A stretch of 64,000 nucleotides of DNA, from contig NZ_JABJVV010000012.1 of NCBI RefSeq assembly GCF_013155545.1, positions 109,413 through 173,412 on the forward strand, read 5' to 3'. Below are positions 26,488 through 37,800 of this stretch, one piece after another; within the stretch, counting starts at the first letter, position 1; each line of letters begins with the position of its first letter. A program made the position numbers and the translations under genes. Below the pieces are notes generated by a model, which saw nothing but the letters and a program-made list of their open reading frames with translations, was not told the origin of the DNA and ran no database searches. This DNA is from Caenimonas soli. Lineage in GTDB: Bacteria; Pseudomonadota; Gammaproteobacteria; Burkholderiales; Burkholderiaceae_C.

Positions 26488-27939
26488 ATGGAAACACTGA
26501 ACTTCATCGCGGGCCGCTGGCAAGCAGCCCAGGACGGCCGCCAATTCGAGGTGCGCAATCCCGCCGACGACAGGCTTATCACCCAGGTGGCCGACGGCGG
26601 CGCGGCCGACGCGCGGCTGGCCGCCGACGCGGCGGCGCAGGCCTTGCCCGCCTGGAAGGCACGCTCGCCGCGCGAGCGCTGCCTGATCCTCAAGAAATGG
26701 CAGGCGCTGATCGAGCGCGACGTCGACCCACTGGCGCAGCTGATCTCGCGCGAGCAGGGCAAACCGCTGGCCGAGGCGCGGGGCGAAATCGCCTACAGCG
26801 CGGGCTATGTGGAGTGGTTCGCCGAAGAGGGTGTGCGCGCCCACGGCGAGATCATCGCCGCGCCCGTGGCCAGCAAGCGGTACCTGGTGCTGCGGGAGGC
26901 TGTCGGGGTGGTGGCGGTGGTCACGCCCTGGAACTTCCCGGCCGCGATGATCGCGCGCAAGATCGCGCCCGCACTGGCCGCGGGTTGCACGGTGGTGGCC
27001 AAGCCGGCCGAGGACACACCGCTCACCTCGTTGGCCCTCGTGAAGCTGGCCGAGGAAGCCGGGGTGCCCCCAGGCGTGCTGAACATCGTGCCTGCCTCGC
27101 GCGAGCGCACCCCGGAAGTGGTGGGAGAGTGGCTGCGTGACGGCCGCGTGCGCAAGGTCAGTTTCACCGGCAGCACGGCAGTGGGCAAGCTGTTGGCGCG
27201 CGAGTCGGCCGGCACGCTCAAGAAGCTGTCGCTCGAACTCGGCGGCAATGCACCCTTCATCGTTTTCGAGGATGCGGACCTGGATGCCTCGGTCGAGGGC
27301 CTGATGGCCGCCAAGTTCCGCAACGGCGGACAGACCTGCGTGAGTCCCAACCGCGTGTTCGTGCACGAGGCAGTACACGAACGCTTCGTCGACAAGCTGG
27401 CGGCCCGGGTGGGCGCGCTGCGGGTCGGCCCAGCCGGCTGGCCGGACGCGGAGATCGGTCCGATGATCAATGGGCGCGCGGTCGACAAGATCGAACGGCA
27501 CGTGAACGACGCCGTTGCCAAAGGCGCCAAGGCGGTGGTCGGCGGCCACCGCGTGCACACGGAAATCGCCAAAGGCCCCAACTACTACGCACCCACCGTC
27601 CTTACCGGCGCCACGCCCGAGATGGCCTTGTCGTGCGAGGAGACCTTCGGCCCGGTGGTGCCCGTGTTCCGCTTCGCCAGCGAAGAAGAGGTGATTGCAC
27701 AGGCCAACGACACGCCTTTCGGCCTGGCCGGCTACTTCTTTTCCAACGACGTCAAGCGCATCTGGCGCGTGGCCTCGGCGCTGGAGACGGGCATGGTGGG
27801 CATCAACGAGGGCGCGATCGCTGCCCAGGCGGCGCCCTTCGGCGGCGTCAAGGAGTCGGGCTACGGCCGCGAGGGCTCGCACTGGGGCCTGGACGAGTAC
27901 CTGCACACCAAGTACCTGTGCCAAGGGAATCTGGCATGA
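26488..27939 (+). CDS. gabD: NAD(P)-dependent succinate-semialdehyde dehydrogenase type ALDH
   Basis: This 483-residue aldehyde dehydrogenase has the GabD-type segment [27 protein letters not shown], the base Glu in [18 protein letters not shown], and the catalytic Cys in [11 protein letters not shown]. GabD enzymes oxidise succinate semialdehyde to succinate; glutarate semialdehyde and similar compounds are also used. The gene overlaps the DadA gene by 4 bp, tying it to breakdown of a D-amino acid or amine whose carbon skeleton ends in an aldehyde. Confidence 0.85.
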   Translation: METLNFIAGRWQAAQDGRQFEVRNPADDRLITQVADGGAADARLAADAAAQALPAWKARSPRERCLILKKWQALIERDVDPLAQLISREQGKPLAEARGEIAYSAGYVEWFAEEGVRAHGEIIAAPVASKRYLVLREAVGVVAVVTPWNFPAAMIARKIAPALAAGCTVVAKPAEDTPLTSLALVKLAEEAGVPPGVLNIVPASRERTPEVVGEWLRDGRVRKVSFTGSTAVGKLLARESAGTLKKLSLELGGNAPFIVFEDADLDASVEGLMAAKFRNGGQTCVSPNRVFVHEAVHERFVDKLAARVGALRVGPAGWPDAEIGPMINGRAVDKIERHVNDAVAKGAKAVVGGHRVHTEIAKGPNYYAPTVLTGATPEMALSCEETFGPVVPVFRFASEEEVIAQANDTPFGLAGYFFSNDVKRIWRVASALETGMVGINEGAIAAQAAPFGGVKESGYGREGSHWGLDEYLHTKYLCQGNLA

Positions 27940-29231
27940 AAGTGCTGGTGCTCGGTGCCGGCGTGATCGGCACCACCACGGCCTACTACCTGGCGCGCGC
28001 CGGCCATGAGGTCACGGTCGTCGATCGCCAGGGCGGACCGGCGCGCGAGACCAGCTACGCCAACGCGGGCCAGGTCTCGCCCGGCTACGCGGCCCCCTGG
28101 GCCGCACCGGGCGTCCCGCTGAAGGCGATGCGCTGGATGTTCCAGAAGCACGCGCCCCTGGCGATCGGCCTGGACGGCTCCATGGCGCAGCTGCGCTGGA
28201 TGTGGCAGATGCTGCGCAACTGCAGCCCGGACCGCTATGCGGTCAACAAGGAGCGCATGGTGCGGCTGGCCGAGTACAGCCGCGACTGCCTGGCGCAGCT
28301 GCGGGCGGACACTGGTTTGCTCTACGAAGGCCGGGAAAGCGGCACGCTGCAGGTGTTCCGTACGCGGGCGCAACTCGACGGCGTTGCCAAGGATATGGCG
28401 GTGCTGGAGTCGGCGGGCGTTCCTTTCGAGCTGCTTGATGCCGCTGCGCTGCGGCGCGCCGAGCCTGCCATCGCGGCCGAGCGCCTGGTCGGAGGCTTGC
28501 GGCTGCCGAATGACGAAACCGGGGATTGCCATTTGTTCACTACCCGTATGGGTCAACTTGCGCAGGCCTTGGGCGTGCGCTTCCAGTTCCATGCCACGGT
28601 GGATGGCATCGAGATGTCGGGTGGCCGGGTGGTCGGCGTTGCTCAGGGGCGCCAATTGCTCAAGGCCGATGCCTACGTGATGGCCATGGGCTCGTACTCC
28701 ACCGCCCAGCTCGCGGGAATGCTGGACATCCCGGTTTATCCGGTCAAGGGATACTCCATCACTGTGCCGATCGCCGACGCGGCCAAGGCGCCGGTTTCCA
28801 CCGTGCTGGACGAAACCTACAAGGTCGCCATCACGCGATTCGACCGCCGGATTCGCGTGGGCGGCATGGCGGAGCTGCGTGGCTTCGACATGCACCTGAA
28901 CCCGCGCCGGCGCGAAACACTGGAGCTGTGCTTGGGCGATCTCTTCCCGGGCGGTGGCTATCCCGGCAAGGGCACCTTCTGGACCGGGCTGCGGCCCATG
29001 ACGCCCGACGGCACGCCGCTGGTGGGCCGCACGCCCGTAACCAATCTGTACCTCAATACGGGCCACGGCACGCTCGGTTGGACCATGGCCTGCGGGTCGG
29101 CTCGGGTACTGTCGGACCTCATGAGCGGCCGCGCGCCGGAGATTCGCGCCGACGATCTTTCCGTGCTGCGCTATCCCCGGCCGCAACCCGCCTGGACAAC
29201 CCCGTGGACCCAGCCTGGACTGAGCACATGA
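27936..29231 (+). CDS. dadA: D-amino-acid dehydrogenase small subunit (DadA-like)
   Basis: The ATG at 27936 overlaps the previous stop as ATGA and opens directly with [19 protein letters not shown]; the open frame before it is a shadow. The 431-residue protein has the DadA hallmarks [39 protein letters not shown] and [13 protein letters not shown], with the C-terminal [16 protein letters not shown]. DadA is a membrane-associated FAD enzyme that deaminates D-amino acids to 2-keto acids and feeds electrons to quinone. It is the last gene of the transporter operon, indicating use of D-amino acids or related peptides. Confidence 0.92.
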   Translation: MKVLVLGAGVIGTTTAYYLARAGHEVTVVDRQGGPARETSYANAGQVSPGYAAPWAAPGVPLKAMRWMFQKHAPLAIGLDGSMAQLRWMWQMLRNCSPDRYAVNKERMVRLAEYSRDCLAQLRADTGLLYEGRESGTLQVFRTRAQLDGVAKDMAVLESAGVPFELLDAAALRRAEPAIAAERLVGGLRLPNDETGDCHLFTTRMGQLAQALGVRFQFHATVDGIEMSGGRVVGVAQGRQLLKADAYVMAMGSYSTAQLAGMLDIPVYPVKGYSITVPIADAAKAPVSTVLDETYKVAITRFDRRIRVGGMAELRGFDMHLNPRRRETLELCLGDLFPGGGYPGKGTFWTGLRPMTPDGTPLVGRTPVTNLYLNTGHGTLGWTMACGSARVLSDLMSGRAPEIRADDLSVLRYPRPQPAWTTPWTQPGLST

Positions 29232-29615
29232 ACTCCCCCGGCGCAGGCCGCTTCGCACCCCGTTCCTGGTGTTGAACCGGCTGAGCCGCGTGGCGGCTGC
29301 AGCATTTGACGTGCTCCGGCAACAGGGTCGAATAGCGCCCCGTCGCTGCACCGCAGCGAGCGTCCGAAAGGAGACATGAAATGACGAGCCGGACAATGAC
29401 CCAATACGCCGCGCCGGCTGTGGGGCTTGCCGGATGTGCTGATGGGTATGGCCAGCGTGGGTGAGTCGGCGATGATCGTACGCGCACAGGGACCCGGTTT
29501 CGGCCAAGAGCGCGCATCGCCCTCCGCAGCGATGCGATTGCTGTTTGGGGCCTCCGCGGGTGATGTCGTGCCGGAAGATCGGACCGGGCAGTGCGGGGCC
29601 TCCAGGCTGCGTCGC
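29232..29615. other. 384-bp gap without a convincing gene
   Basis: This stretch separates the rightward dadA operon from the converging katG gene. It holds a ribosome-site-like GAAAGGAG at 29368-29375 followed at 29381 by a 27-codon reading frame (starting MTSRTMTQYA) that ends at a TGA; it looks like a decayed gene start or chance. A short direct repeat GGGGCCTCC occurs twice near 29549 and 29602. No terminator with a T-tract was found for either operon. Confidence 0.5.
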
Positions 29616-31853
<2,238 letters not shown>

Positions 31854-31933
31854 AGAAGCCGGCACGGCATCCCACAACAAAAACGCGCCAATGACGGCGA
31901 TAGCCGCTACCGATTTAGCACGGGCAAAGCGCA

Positions 31934-31955
31934 GGTTGCCGCCGAAGCGGCGACC
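31934..31955. other. Hairpin with CGAA/TTCG loop upstream of katG
   Basis: GGTTGCCGC and GCGGCGACC flank the tetraloop CGAA; on the leftward strand this is a stem closed by TTCG, with a single G-U-type mismatch. There is no T-tract on either side. A direct repeat GATTTAGC occurs on each side of it (31912-31919 and 31966-31973). It may mark the end of the decayed permease region or part of the katG leader. Confidence 0.35.
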
Positions 31956-32076
31956 GCCACCCTCTGATTTAGCTAGGGGGTGAGACTGCTACGGGTTTCC
32001 AGCACGCGACGCGAAACGGCCCAGCCTCGCCGATGGTGCTGCCGCAGGATATCGCGCAGCATCGCGCCGGCGCGGT

Positions 32077-33243
32077 CGCGCAGCGCTGCTCGGCATCCTG
32101 GTCGGCGTGCTGCCAGGCCTGGGCGCGCCGAACGGCGTGACGCTGTTGCTGCCGCTCACGTTCACCATGTCGCCGGTGGCCGCGATCATCCTGCTCTCGT
32201 CGATGTACTGGGGCGCGCTGTTCGGCGGCTCCACCTCCTCCATCCTGTTCAACATCCCCGGCGAGCCCTCGTCGGTGGCCACAACCTTCGACGGCCACCC
32301 GATGGCGCGCAAGGGAGACGCCGCGCGCGCTGGCGGTGGCCTTCCTGGCGGCGCTCGCTGGCGTTGGCACCGACACCGTGTCGGGTGAAATGCGCCTGGC
32401 CTTCGGGTCGGACCATCTGGTGAGCGGCGTCTCGTTCCTCGCCGCGGTGGTGGGCCTCTTCGGCGGCGAACTGCTGGTGACGGTGGAGGGGGGCCTGGCT
32501 TTCAAGGGCCTGCATGCGCGCATGAGCTGGCGCACGATCTGGAACGCGGCCAAGGAAATGCCGCAGTACTCGTGGGCGCTCGTGCGTTCCACGGTGATCG
32601 GCTGCTGGATGGGGATCACGCCGGGCGGCCCCACGGCAGCCTCCTTCATGTCCTATGGCATCGCCAAGCGTTTCTCGAAGCGGCGCGCCAACTTCGGCCA
32701 GGGCGAGTCCGAAGGCGTGGTTGCGCCCGAAGCGGCTGACCACTCGGCCGGCGTGTCGGCGCTGCTGCCGATGCTGGCGCTGGGTGTGCCCGGCTCGGCG
32801 ACGGCTGCGGTGATGATGGGCGGCCTGATGATCTGGGGCCTGCAGCCCGGGCCGATGCTGTTCATCGAGCAGCCCGATTTCGTGTGGGGCCTGATCGCCT
32901 CGATGTACATGGCCAGCGTGGTCGCGATCGTGCTGGTGCTGGCGACGATCCCGCTGTTCGCCGCGATCCTGCGCGCGCCCTTCGCAATCATCGGTCCGCT
33001 GATCGTGGTGGTCTGCCTGATCGGCGCGTACACCAGGCCATGGTGCTGGGCGACAAGACCGAGGACGCTTTCCGCCAGTCGATGCTCTTGTCCGACGGGT
33101 CGCTGCGCATCTTCTTCGCCAACGGCCTGGTCGGCACGCTGATGACGGCAGCGCTGCTGCTGCTGGCCTGGAGCTTCGTCAGCCCGCTGCTGAACAAGCG
33201 TCCGCGGGCCTACACGACAAGCTCATCGAACAAGCCCTCGTAG
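32077..33243 (+). pseudogene. TctA-family permease gene broken by three deletions
   Basis: Recognisable TctA (tripartite tricarboxylate transporter large membrane subunit) sequence is spread over different frames. The first segment (ALLGILVGVLPGLGAPNG through TTFDGHPMARKGDAAR, to about 32325) lacks the N-terminus. The second (LAVAFLAALAGVGTDTVSGEMRLAFG, about 32330-33030) starts after a loss of some 75 residues. The third (AMVLGDKTEDAFRQSMLLSDGSLRIFFANGLVG, to about 33190) starts after a further loss of about 35 residues that should follow IGAYT. No translation can give a working permease. The matching binding-protein gene in the window at 2593-3517 is also broken. Confidence 0.85.
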
Positions 33244-33431
33244 AGGTGCTTGCCGAACTGGGCGGTCCAGTTCCTGGATGCGTAGGTGGCCGTCCCATGG
33301 GGCCCGCGCACGCGGACATGCCCGGCAGGGTCGGCCTCAACCGAGAAGTCCGCAACAGTATGGCCGCTGAGCAGCAAGAGCGCCCGGAACATCTGTTCCT
33401 CTGATTTGGGGATTGAAGGCGTGTTGTTCAT
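33210..33431 (-). CDS. Small hypothetical protein (73 aa)
   Basis: An open frame of 73 codons starting ATG at 33431, with GGGGA shortly upstream, encodes a soluble, acidic-to-neutral protein with a possible beta-rich middle (VRVRGPHGTATYASRNWTAQ). No family was recognised. It overlaps the end of the decayed TctA gene on the other strand by 34 bp, which may reflect the deletion that joined them. The composition looks like a real small protein (few Cys, Arg not in excess), but there is no further support. Confidence 0.55.
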   Translation of the reverse strand: MNNTPSIPKSEEQMFRALLLLSGHTVADFSVEADPAGHVRVRGPHGTATYASRNWTAQFGKHLYEGLFDELVV

Positions 33432-33693
33432 TCCCCAGCCTTAGCAAATATGGTGCCTGCAGCCTTCAGCAGGGCACGCCCTGTTCTTGCCCAGGATTAG
33501 CCCGCCTTTTGCCGCAACTCCTTCAACCGACCCTCCGTCCGAACACATTTGGGTAAATACAAAAGGCCTCAAATCTTAGTTCAATAAAACGCGATCAAAA
33601 AATACTTGCTTCAATCCAGGTGAATCATTAGACTTCGATCCAACGCGGGCGAGGTCGGTATGCCGCCCGAATCACTGAACGCGCAAGGAACCA
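33432..33693 (+). promoter_or_regulatory. AT-rich promoter region of the fumarate-reductase-like operon
   Basis: The 262-bp gap contains a clearly AT-richer core (33545-33640) with several A- and T-tracts, contrasting with the GC-rich surroundings. This is the natural place for the promoter and LysR operators of the rightward operon starting at 33694. An AAGGAA ribosome site lies 5 bp before that ATG. No exact -35/-10 pair can be assigned by eye. Confidence 0.5.
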
Positions 33694-34419
33694 ATGGAAA
33701 CCACTGAACAGCGGATGCTCACTGTGCGGATTTCGCGCGGCGTTGGCGAAGGCGAGTACTCCACGTACTCCGTCCCGTGGCGTGAGAACCAGACCGTGCT
33801 GGATGTCGTCACCGAAGTGCAGCGCCGCCTGGAGCCGACCCTTTCTTACCGTTTTGCGTGCCGCGTCGGCGTCTGCGGTTCGTGCGCCATGACGGTCAAT
33901 GGAAAGCCGCGCTGGACATGCCGGACTCACGTCAGCCGCGTCGAGGAAGACGGGGTCATCGTCATCGAGCCGCTTCGCAACATGCCGCGGATCAAGGACC
34001 TGGTCGTCGACATGAAGGAGTTCTTCCAGAAATGGAAGAAAGCGGGGAATACCTTCGTCGGCACCTCCACTCGGGACGATCCGCCGGCGAACGTCTCGCC
34101 GACCAGCAAGAAGCGCAAGCTGGCGGACGCGGCGATCGAGTGCATCAACTGCGGCGTGTGCTACGCCGCCTGCGACGTGGTGTCGTGGGACAAGGAATAC
34201 CTCGGGCCCGCGGCTCTGAACCGGGCGTGGACGCTGTTCAACGACGAACGGCACGCGGATCCCAAGGACGTGCTGCACAAGGCAACCTCGGGAAGCGGAT
34301 GCAACTCCTGCCATACCCAGGGCAGCTGCATGACCCACTGCCCCGTGAGCCTGAGCCCCACCGGCAGTATCGCGGGCCTGAAGAAGAACGCATTGCTGCA
34401 GTTCCTCAAGGGGGGCTGA
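33694..34419 (+). CDS. Fumarate reductase/succinate dehydrogenase-like iron-sulfur subunit
   Basis: The 241-residue protein has an N-terminal ferredoxin domain with CRVGVCGSCAM ... WTC for the [2Fe-2S] centre, then two C-terminal cluster motifs, CINCGVCYAACD and CNSC ... CMTHCPVSLSPTGSI. The CINCGVCYAAC stretch resembles FrdB rather than SdhB, but the usual Pro after the fourth Cys is Asp. It should pass electrons between the flavoprotein and the two membrane subunits encoded next. The order FeS, membrane, membrane, flavoprotein differs from the housekeeping sdhCDAB order, so this is an accessory complex. First gene of a long rightward operon; 1 bp separates it from the next gene. Confidence 0.9.
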   Translation: METTEQRMLTVRISRGVGEGEYSTYSVPWRENQTVLDVVTEVQRRLEPTLSYRFACRVGVCGSCAMTVNGKPRWTCRTHVSRVEEDGVIVIEPLRNMPRIKDLVVDMKEFFQKWKKAGNTFVGTSTRDDPPANVSPTSKKRKLADAAIECINCGVCYAACDVVSWDKEYLGPAALNRAWTLFNDERHADPKDVLHKATSGSGCNSCHTQGSCMTHCPVSLSPTGSIAGLKKNALLQFLKGG

Positions 34420-34420
34420 G

Positions 34421-34756
34421 ATGGAGCAGCGCCTGTTCGCACTGCAGCGCTTGACGGCAATGATCATGGCGCCGTTCGTGCTGGTCCACCTCGGCGTGAT
34501 CCTCTACGCCGTACGCGGCGGCTTGACCGCGGCCGAGATCCTGTCGCGCACCCAGGGAAACTGGGGCTGGATTGCCTTCTATGGCCTTTTCGTGGTGAGC
34601 GTCGCGGTGCATGTGCCGATCGGCGTCCGCAACATCCTGATCGAATGGACGAAGCTGGGGCGTGGCGCGGCGGGGATTGTCGCTGCCTTGTTCGGCGCCG
34701 TCTTGCTCGTTATCGGCCTGCGAGCCGTGTTTGCAGTGGGAGGTCCCTGGTCGTGA
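34421..34756 (+). CDS. Fumarate reductase/succinate dehydrogenase-like membrane subunit 1
   Basis: This 111-residue hydrophobic protein has three predicted membrane helices with histidines suited to bind haem b (APFVLVHLGVILYA and SVAVHVPIGVRNILIEW). The VAVHVPIGVRNILIEW segment is typical of FrdC/SdhC-like cytochrome b subunits. Its stop overlaps the GTG start of the second membrane subunit. It anchors the complex and hands electrons to or from quinone. Confidence 0.85.
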   Translation: MEQRLFALQRLTAMIMAPFVLVHLGVILYAVRGGLTAAEILSRTQGNWGWIAFYGLFVVSVAVHVPIGVRNILIEWTKLGRGAAGIVAALFGAVLLVIGLRAVFAVGGPWS

Positions 34757-35100
34757 AATCCCCGCGCAATCACCAAGGCTACTGGGCCTTTCTCGGACAC
34801 CGGCTTTCGGGACTTGCCCTTGCGATCTTCCTGCCCGCGCATTTCTATGTTCTCGGCATGGCGCTGGAACAGAGCCAGCGACTGGATTCCTTCCTGAAAT
34901 TTTCCGAGATGGGCGCCGTCAAGTTCGGTGAATGGGGGCTGGTGCTCCTGCTGTCGCTCCACATGTTCTTCGGGATTCGCCTGCTGGCGCTGGAATTGTT
35001 GCCGTGGAGCACCACGCGCAATGCCCGCCTGTCCTGGGTCAGCTGGGGCGCCGCTCTCTCGCTGGGAATTGGTTTGATTTTTGTGGCTGGGGTTATCTGA
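34753..35100 (+). CDS. Fumarate reductase/succinate dehydrogenase-like membrane subunit 2
   Basis: I place the start at the GTG at 34753, which overlaps the preceding stop as GTGA; the frame further upstream is a shadow. The 115-residue protein begins KSPRNHQGYWAFLGHRLSG and continues ALAIFLPAHFYVLGMAL, the haem- and quinone-site pattern of SdhC-type subunits, followed by two more hydrophobic helices. The stop TGA shares its A with the ATG of the flavoprotein gene, so the four subunits are translationally coupled. Confidence 0.85.
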   Translation: MKSPRNHQGYWAFLGHRLSGLALAIFLPAHFYVLGMALEQSQRLDSFLKFSEMGAVKFGEWGLVLLLSLHMFFGIRLLALELLPWSTTRNARLSWVSWGAALSLGIGLIFVAGVI

Positions 35101-36851
35101 TGAACATCGAGAACTACAAGACCGACGTCTTGATCCTGGGAACAGGCGGCGCCGGCCTCTTCGCGGCGCTGCATGCGAAGAAGGCCAACCCCGCCCTGAA
35201 GGTTTCGGTCGCCGTCAAGGGGCTGCTCGGCAAGTGCGGCTGCACCCGCATGGTCCAGGGCGGCTACAACGTGGCTCTTTCGGCGGGCGATTCGGTCGAG
35301 CGCCATTTCATGGACACCATCGAGGGTGGCAAGTGGCTGCCGCGGCAGGATCTTGCGTGGCGGTTGGTGGAAGGCGCCGTCGAGCGCGTGCGGGAGCTGG
35401 AAAACGAGATCGGCTGCTTCTTCGATCGCAACCCGGACGGCACGCTGCACCAGAAGGCGTTCGCCGGACAGAGCTTTGACCGCACGGTGCACAAGGCCGA
35501 CCTGACCGGCATCGAGATCATCAATCGGCTGATGGAGCAGGTGCGTGCCATCGATGTCGAGGAGCTGGAGGAGCATCGCGCCATCGAGCTCATCCCCGCC
35601 GCCGACCGGTCCGGCATCTCGGGCGTGTTGTTCATCGACATGCGCACCGGAGGCTACCGGTTCGTACAGGCCAAAGCAGTCTTGCTGGCGACCGGCGCGG
35701 GACCCACCATGTACCGCTATCACACGCCCTCGGCAGACAAAACCTGCGACGGCCTCGCAATGGCGATGCGCTACGGGCTGAAGCTGCGCGACATGGAGAT
35801 GGTTCAGTTCCACCCGACGGGGCTACTCGGGGGGCCCGATACCCGCATGACCGGCACCGTGCTCGAAGAGGGGTTGCGCGGCGCCGGGGGCTACCTGATC
35901 AACGGCGACGGCGAACGCTTCATGGCGAACTACGACAAGCGGGGCGAACGTGCAACCCGCGACGTCGTCAGCCGGGGCATCTATTCCGAGATGCGCGCCG
36001 GCCGGACGGGCCCTATGGGCGGCGTCTACATTCAGATGAGCCACCTCGGTCCGGAGAAGGTCGCCAAGACATTCCCTGGCATGGTCAACCGATGCAAGGA
36101 CTGCGGCTTCGATCTGGCCGGCGGGCGCGTTGAAGTGGTTCCGACTGCCCACTACCTCATGGGCGGCCTCGAGTTCAACGTGGACTGCTCGACTGCGTCC
36201 CCGGGCCTCTTTGCCGCGGGCGAGGACTGCGGCGGCGTCCATGGAGCCAACCGGCTGGGGGGCAACGGCGTCGCCAATTCCACGGTGTTCGGCGGAATCG
36301 CCGGAGACTCGATGGCTGCCTATGTCGGCAAGTCTGGTCAGTGGCGCGAGCCGGACCGTCGGGTGATATACGGCGGCGTCGAGCGTGCCGAGTATCCGTT
36401 CTCGCGCCGCGCCGGCGCCGTCCACGAACTGCGCGATGCCCTGGCGCAGACCATGTGGGATGACGTGGGTGTGCTCCGGACCCAAGCCGCGATGGAGCAC
36501 GGCTTGGCCGCCATCGGCTCGCACCGGGGCTCGCTCTACGACATGGGCGTCGCAGACGGTGACCGGCGCTACAACGTGAGCTGGCACGACTGGATCAACC
36601 TCGAGAGCCTGGTCGACATCTCCAAGGTCATCACGGTTTCGGCGCTGGCCCGCGAGAACAGCCGCGGCGCGCACTTCCGCGAAGATTTCCCCGAGCCCGG
36701 CGACATGCACACGAGCCGCTACACACGGGTCAGCGCGGTCGGCGATGACGTCGAGCTGGAAATGGTGCCGGTCAAGTTCGACATCGTGCGACCCGGCGAA
36801 TCCCTGATCACCGGCGAAGCCGGACAACCGCCCGCCAAACTGGCGGCGTAA
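35100..36851 (+). CDS. Fumarate reductase/succinate dehydrogenase-like flavoprotein without the FAD-linking His
   Basis: The 583-residue protein starts at the ATG at 35100. GTGGAG (residues 14-19) binds FAD. The dicarboxylate-site residues are kept: MVQFHPTGLLGG, VLEEGLRGAGGYLING with the catalytic Arg region, PTAHYLMGG and GANRLGGNGVANSTVFGG. At the position where SdhA/FrdA carry the His that is covalently bonded to FAD (SHT), this protein reads GCT, with Cys48 in place of His. FAD is therefore probably not covalently held, which in known enzymes favours reduction over succinate oxidation. The substrate may be fumarate, or a substituted relative processed by the hydratase encoded next. Confidence 0.9.
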   Translation: MNIENYKTDVLILGTGGAGLFAALHAKKANPALKVSVAVKGLLGKCGCTRMVQGGYNVALSAGDSVERHFMDTIEGGKWLPRQDLAWRLVEGAVERVRELENEIGCFFDRNPDGTLHQKAFAGQSFDRTVHKADLTGIEIINRLMEQVRAIDVEELEEHRAIELIPAADRSGISGVLFIDMRTGGYRFVQAKAVLLATGAGPTMYRYHTPSADKTCDGLAMAMRYGLKLRDMEMVQFHPTGLLGGPDTRMTGTVLEEGLRGAGGYLINGDGERFMANYDKRGERATRDVVSRGIYSEMRAGRTGPMGGVYIQMSHLGPEKVAKTFPGMVNRCKDCGFDLAGGRVEVVPTAHYLMGGLEFNVDCSTASPGLFAAGEDCGGVHGANRLGGNGVANSTVFGGIAGDSMAAYVGKSGQWREPDRRVIYGGVERAEYPFSRRAGAVHELRDALAQTMWDDVGVLRTQAAMEHGLAAIGSHRGSLYDMGVADGDRRYNVSWHDWINLESLVDISKVITVSALARENSRGAHFREDFPEPGDMHTSRYTRVSAVGDDVELEMVPVKFDIVRPGESLITGEAGQPPAKLAA

Positions 36852-36861
36852 GAGGACTGCA

Positions 36862-37800
36862 ATGGCAAAGATACCGATTCGGAGAGTGGAAGAAGCCGCG
36901 CTTGAGATCATGAAGCGCGCGGCCATCGATATCCCCGAGGATTACAAACAGGGGATCAAGGAGGCGCAGAAGAAGGAAACCGGCAAGCTGCCCCGCTTTG
37001 TGATTCACGCGATGCAGGACAACTGGGACGCCGCGAGCGAAGACCGCCGGCCGATGTGTGCCGACACGGGCGTTCCGCGCTACTACGTCAAGGTCGGAAA
37101 CAATGCTGCGGTGGAGTCCGGATTCGTCGCCGTGGAGCACGTACTGCGCAAGGCGACGGCGGACGCGACGACGGCGATTCCCCTGCGGCCCAATCGGGTG
37201 CATCCCCTCTGGCGTACCGACCACAACAACAACGTTGGCATCAACGCGCCCGAAGTTGAATGGACGTTCGAGCCGGACGCGGACTGGATCGACATCACGA
37301 CGGTGCACAAGGGCGGACTGTTCGGCACGGATTACCGCATGCTGTTCCCGGGCGATGGCATCGACGGCATCAAGCGATTCGTTCTCGACACACTCATCGC
37401 CTTCGGCAAACGCGGCCTGGCCTGCCAACCCGCGATCGTTGGCATCGGCTTGGGGGGATCCAAGGACACCTGCATGCAGCTGGGAAAACAGGCCGCTTGC
37501 CTGCGGACGGTGGGAGACCGCAACCCCGATCCCAAGATTGCCGAACTGGAGCTGGAGCTGAAAGGTCTGGGCAACTCCATCGGCATGGGTGCCATGGGAT
37601 TCGTCGGTTCCCAGATGGTGGTCGACTGCCACATCGAAGTGGGCTATACGCACACGGGTGGAATGCCCATCAGCATCCACACCTTCTGTCTTTCATCGCG
37701 CCGCGCCACGGCTCGCATCCATCCAGACGGCCGGATCGAGTACCGCACGGATCCCCAATGGTTCACCCCTTATCTGCGCCGGGAGACGGTCGAATGGTAG
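36862..37800 (+). CDS. Class I fumarase/tartrate-dehydratase alpha subunit
   Basis: The 312-residue protein is the N-terminal half of a class I, oxygen-sensitive [4Fe-4S] hydro-lyase, in the two-subunit form (TtdA-like). Three cysteines fit the cluster: RPMCADTGVPRYYVKVG, LGGSKDTCMQLGKQA and IHTFCLSSRRATA. Members add or remove water on fumarate, L-tartrate, mesaconate or similar acids. It lies 10 bp after the flavoprotein gene and overlaps the beta subunit gene by 7 bp. The pairing of a fumarate-reductase-like and a fumarase-like enzyme in one operon indicates consecutive steps on a C4-type diacid. Confidence 0.9.
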   Translation: MAKIPIRRVEEAALEIMKRAAIDIPEDYKQGIKEAQKKETGKLPRFVIHAMQDNWDAASEDRRPMCADTGVPRYYVKVGNNAAVESGFVAVEHVLRKATADATTAIPLRPNRVHPLWRTDHNNNVGINAPEVEWTFEPDADWIDITTVHKGGLFGTDYRMLFPGDGIDGIKRFVLDTLIAFGKRGLACQPAIVGIGLGGSKDTCMQLGKQAACLRTVGDRNPDPKIAELELELKGLGNSIGMGAMGFVGSQMVVDCHIEVGYTHTGGMPISIHTFCLSSRRATARIHPDGRIEYRTDPQWFTPYLRRETVEW

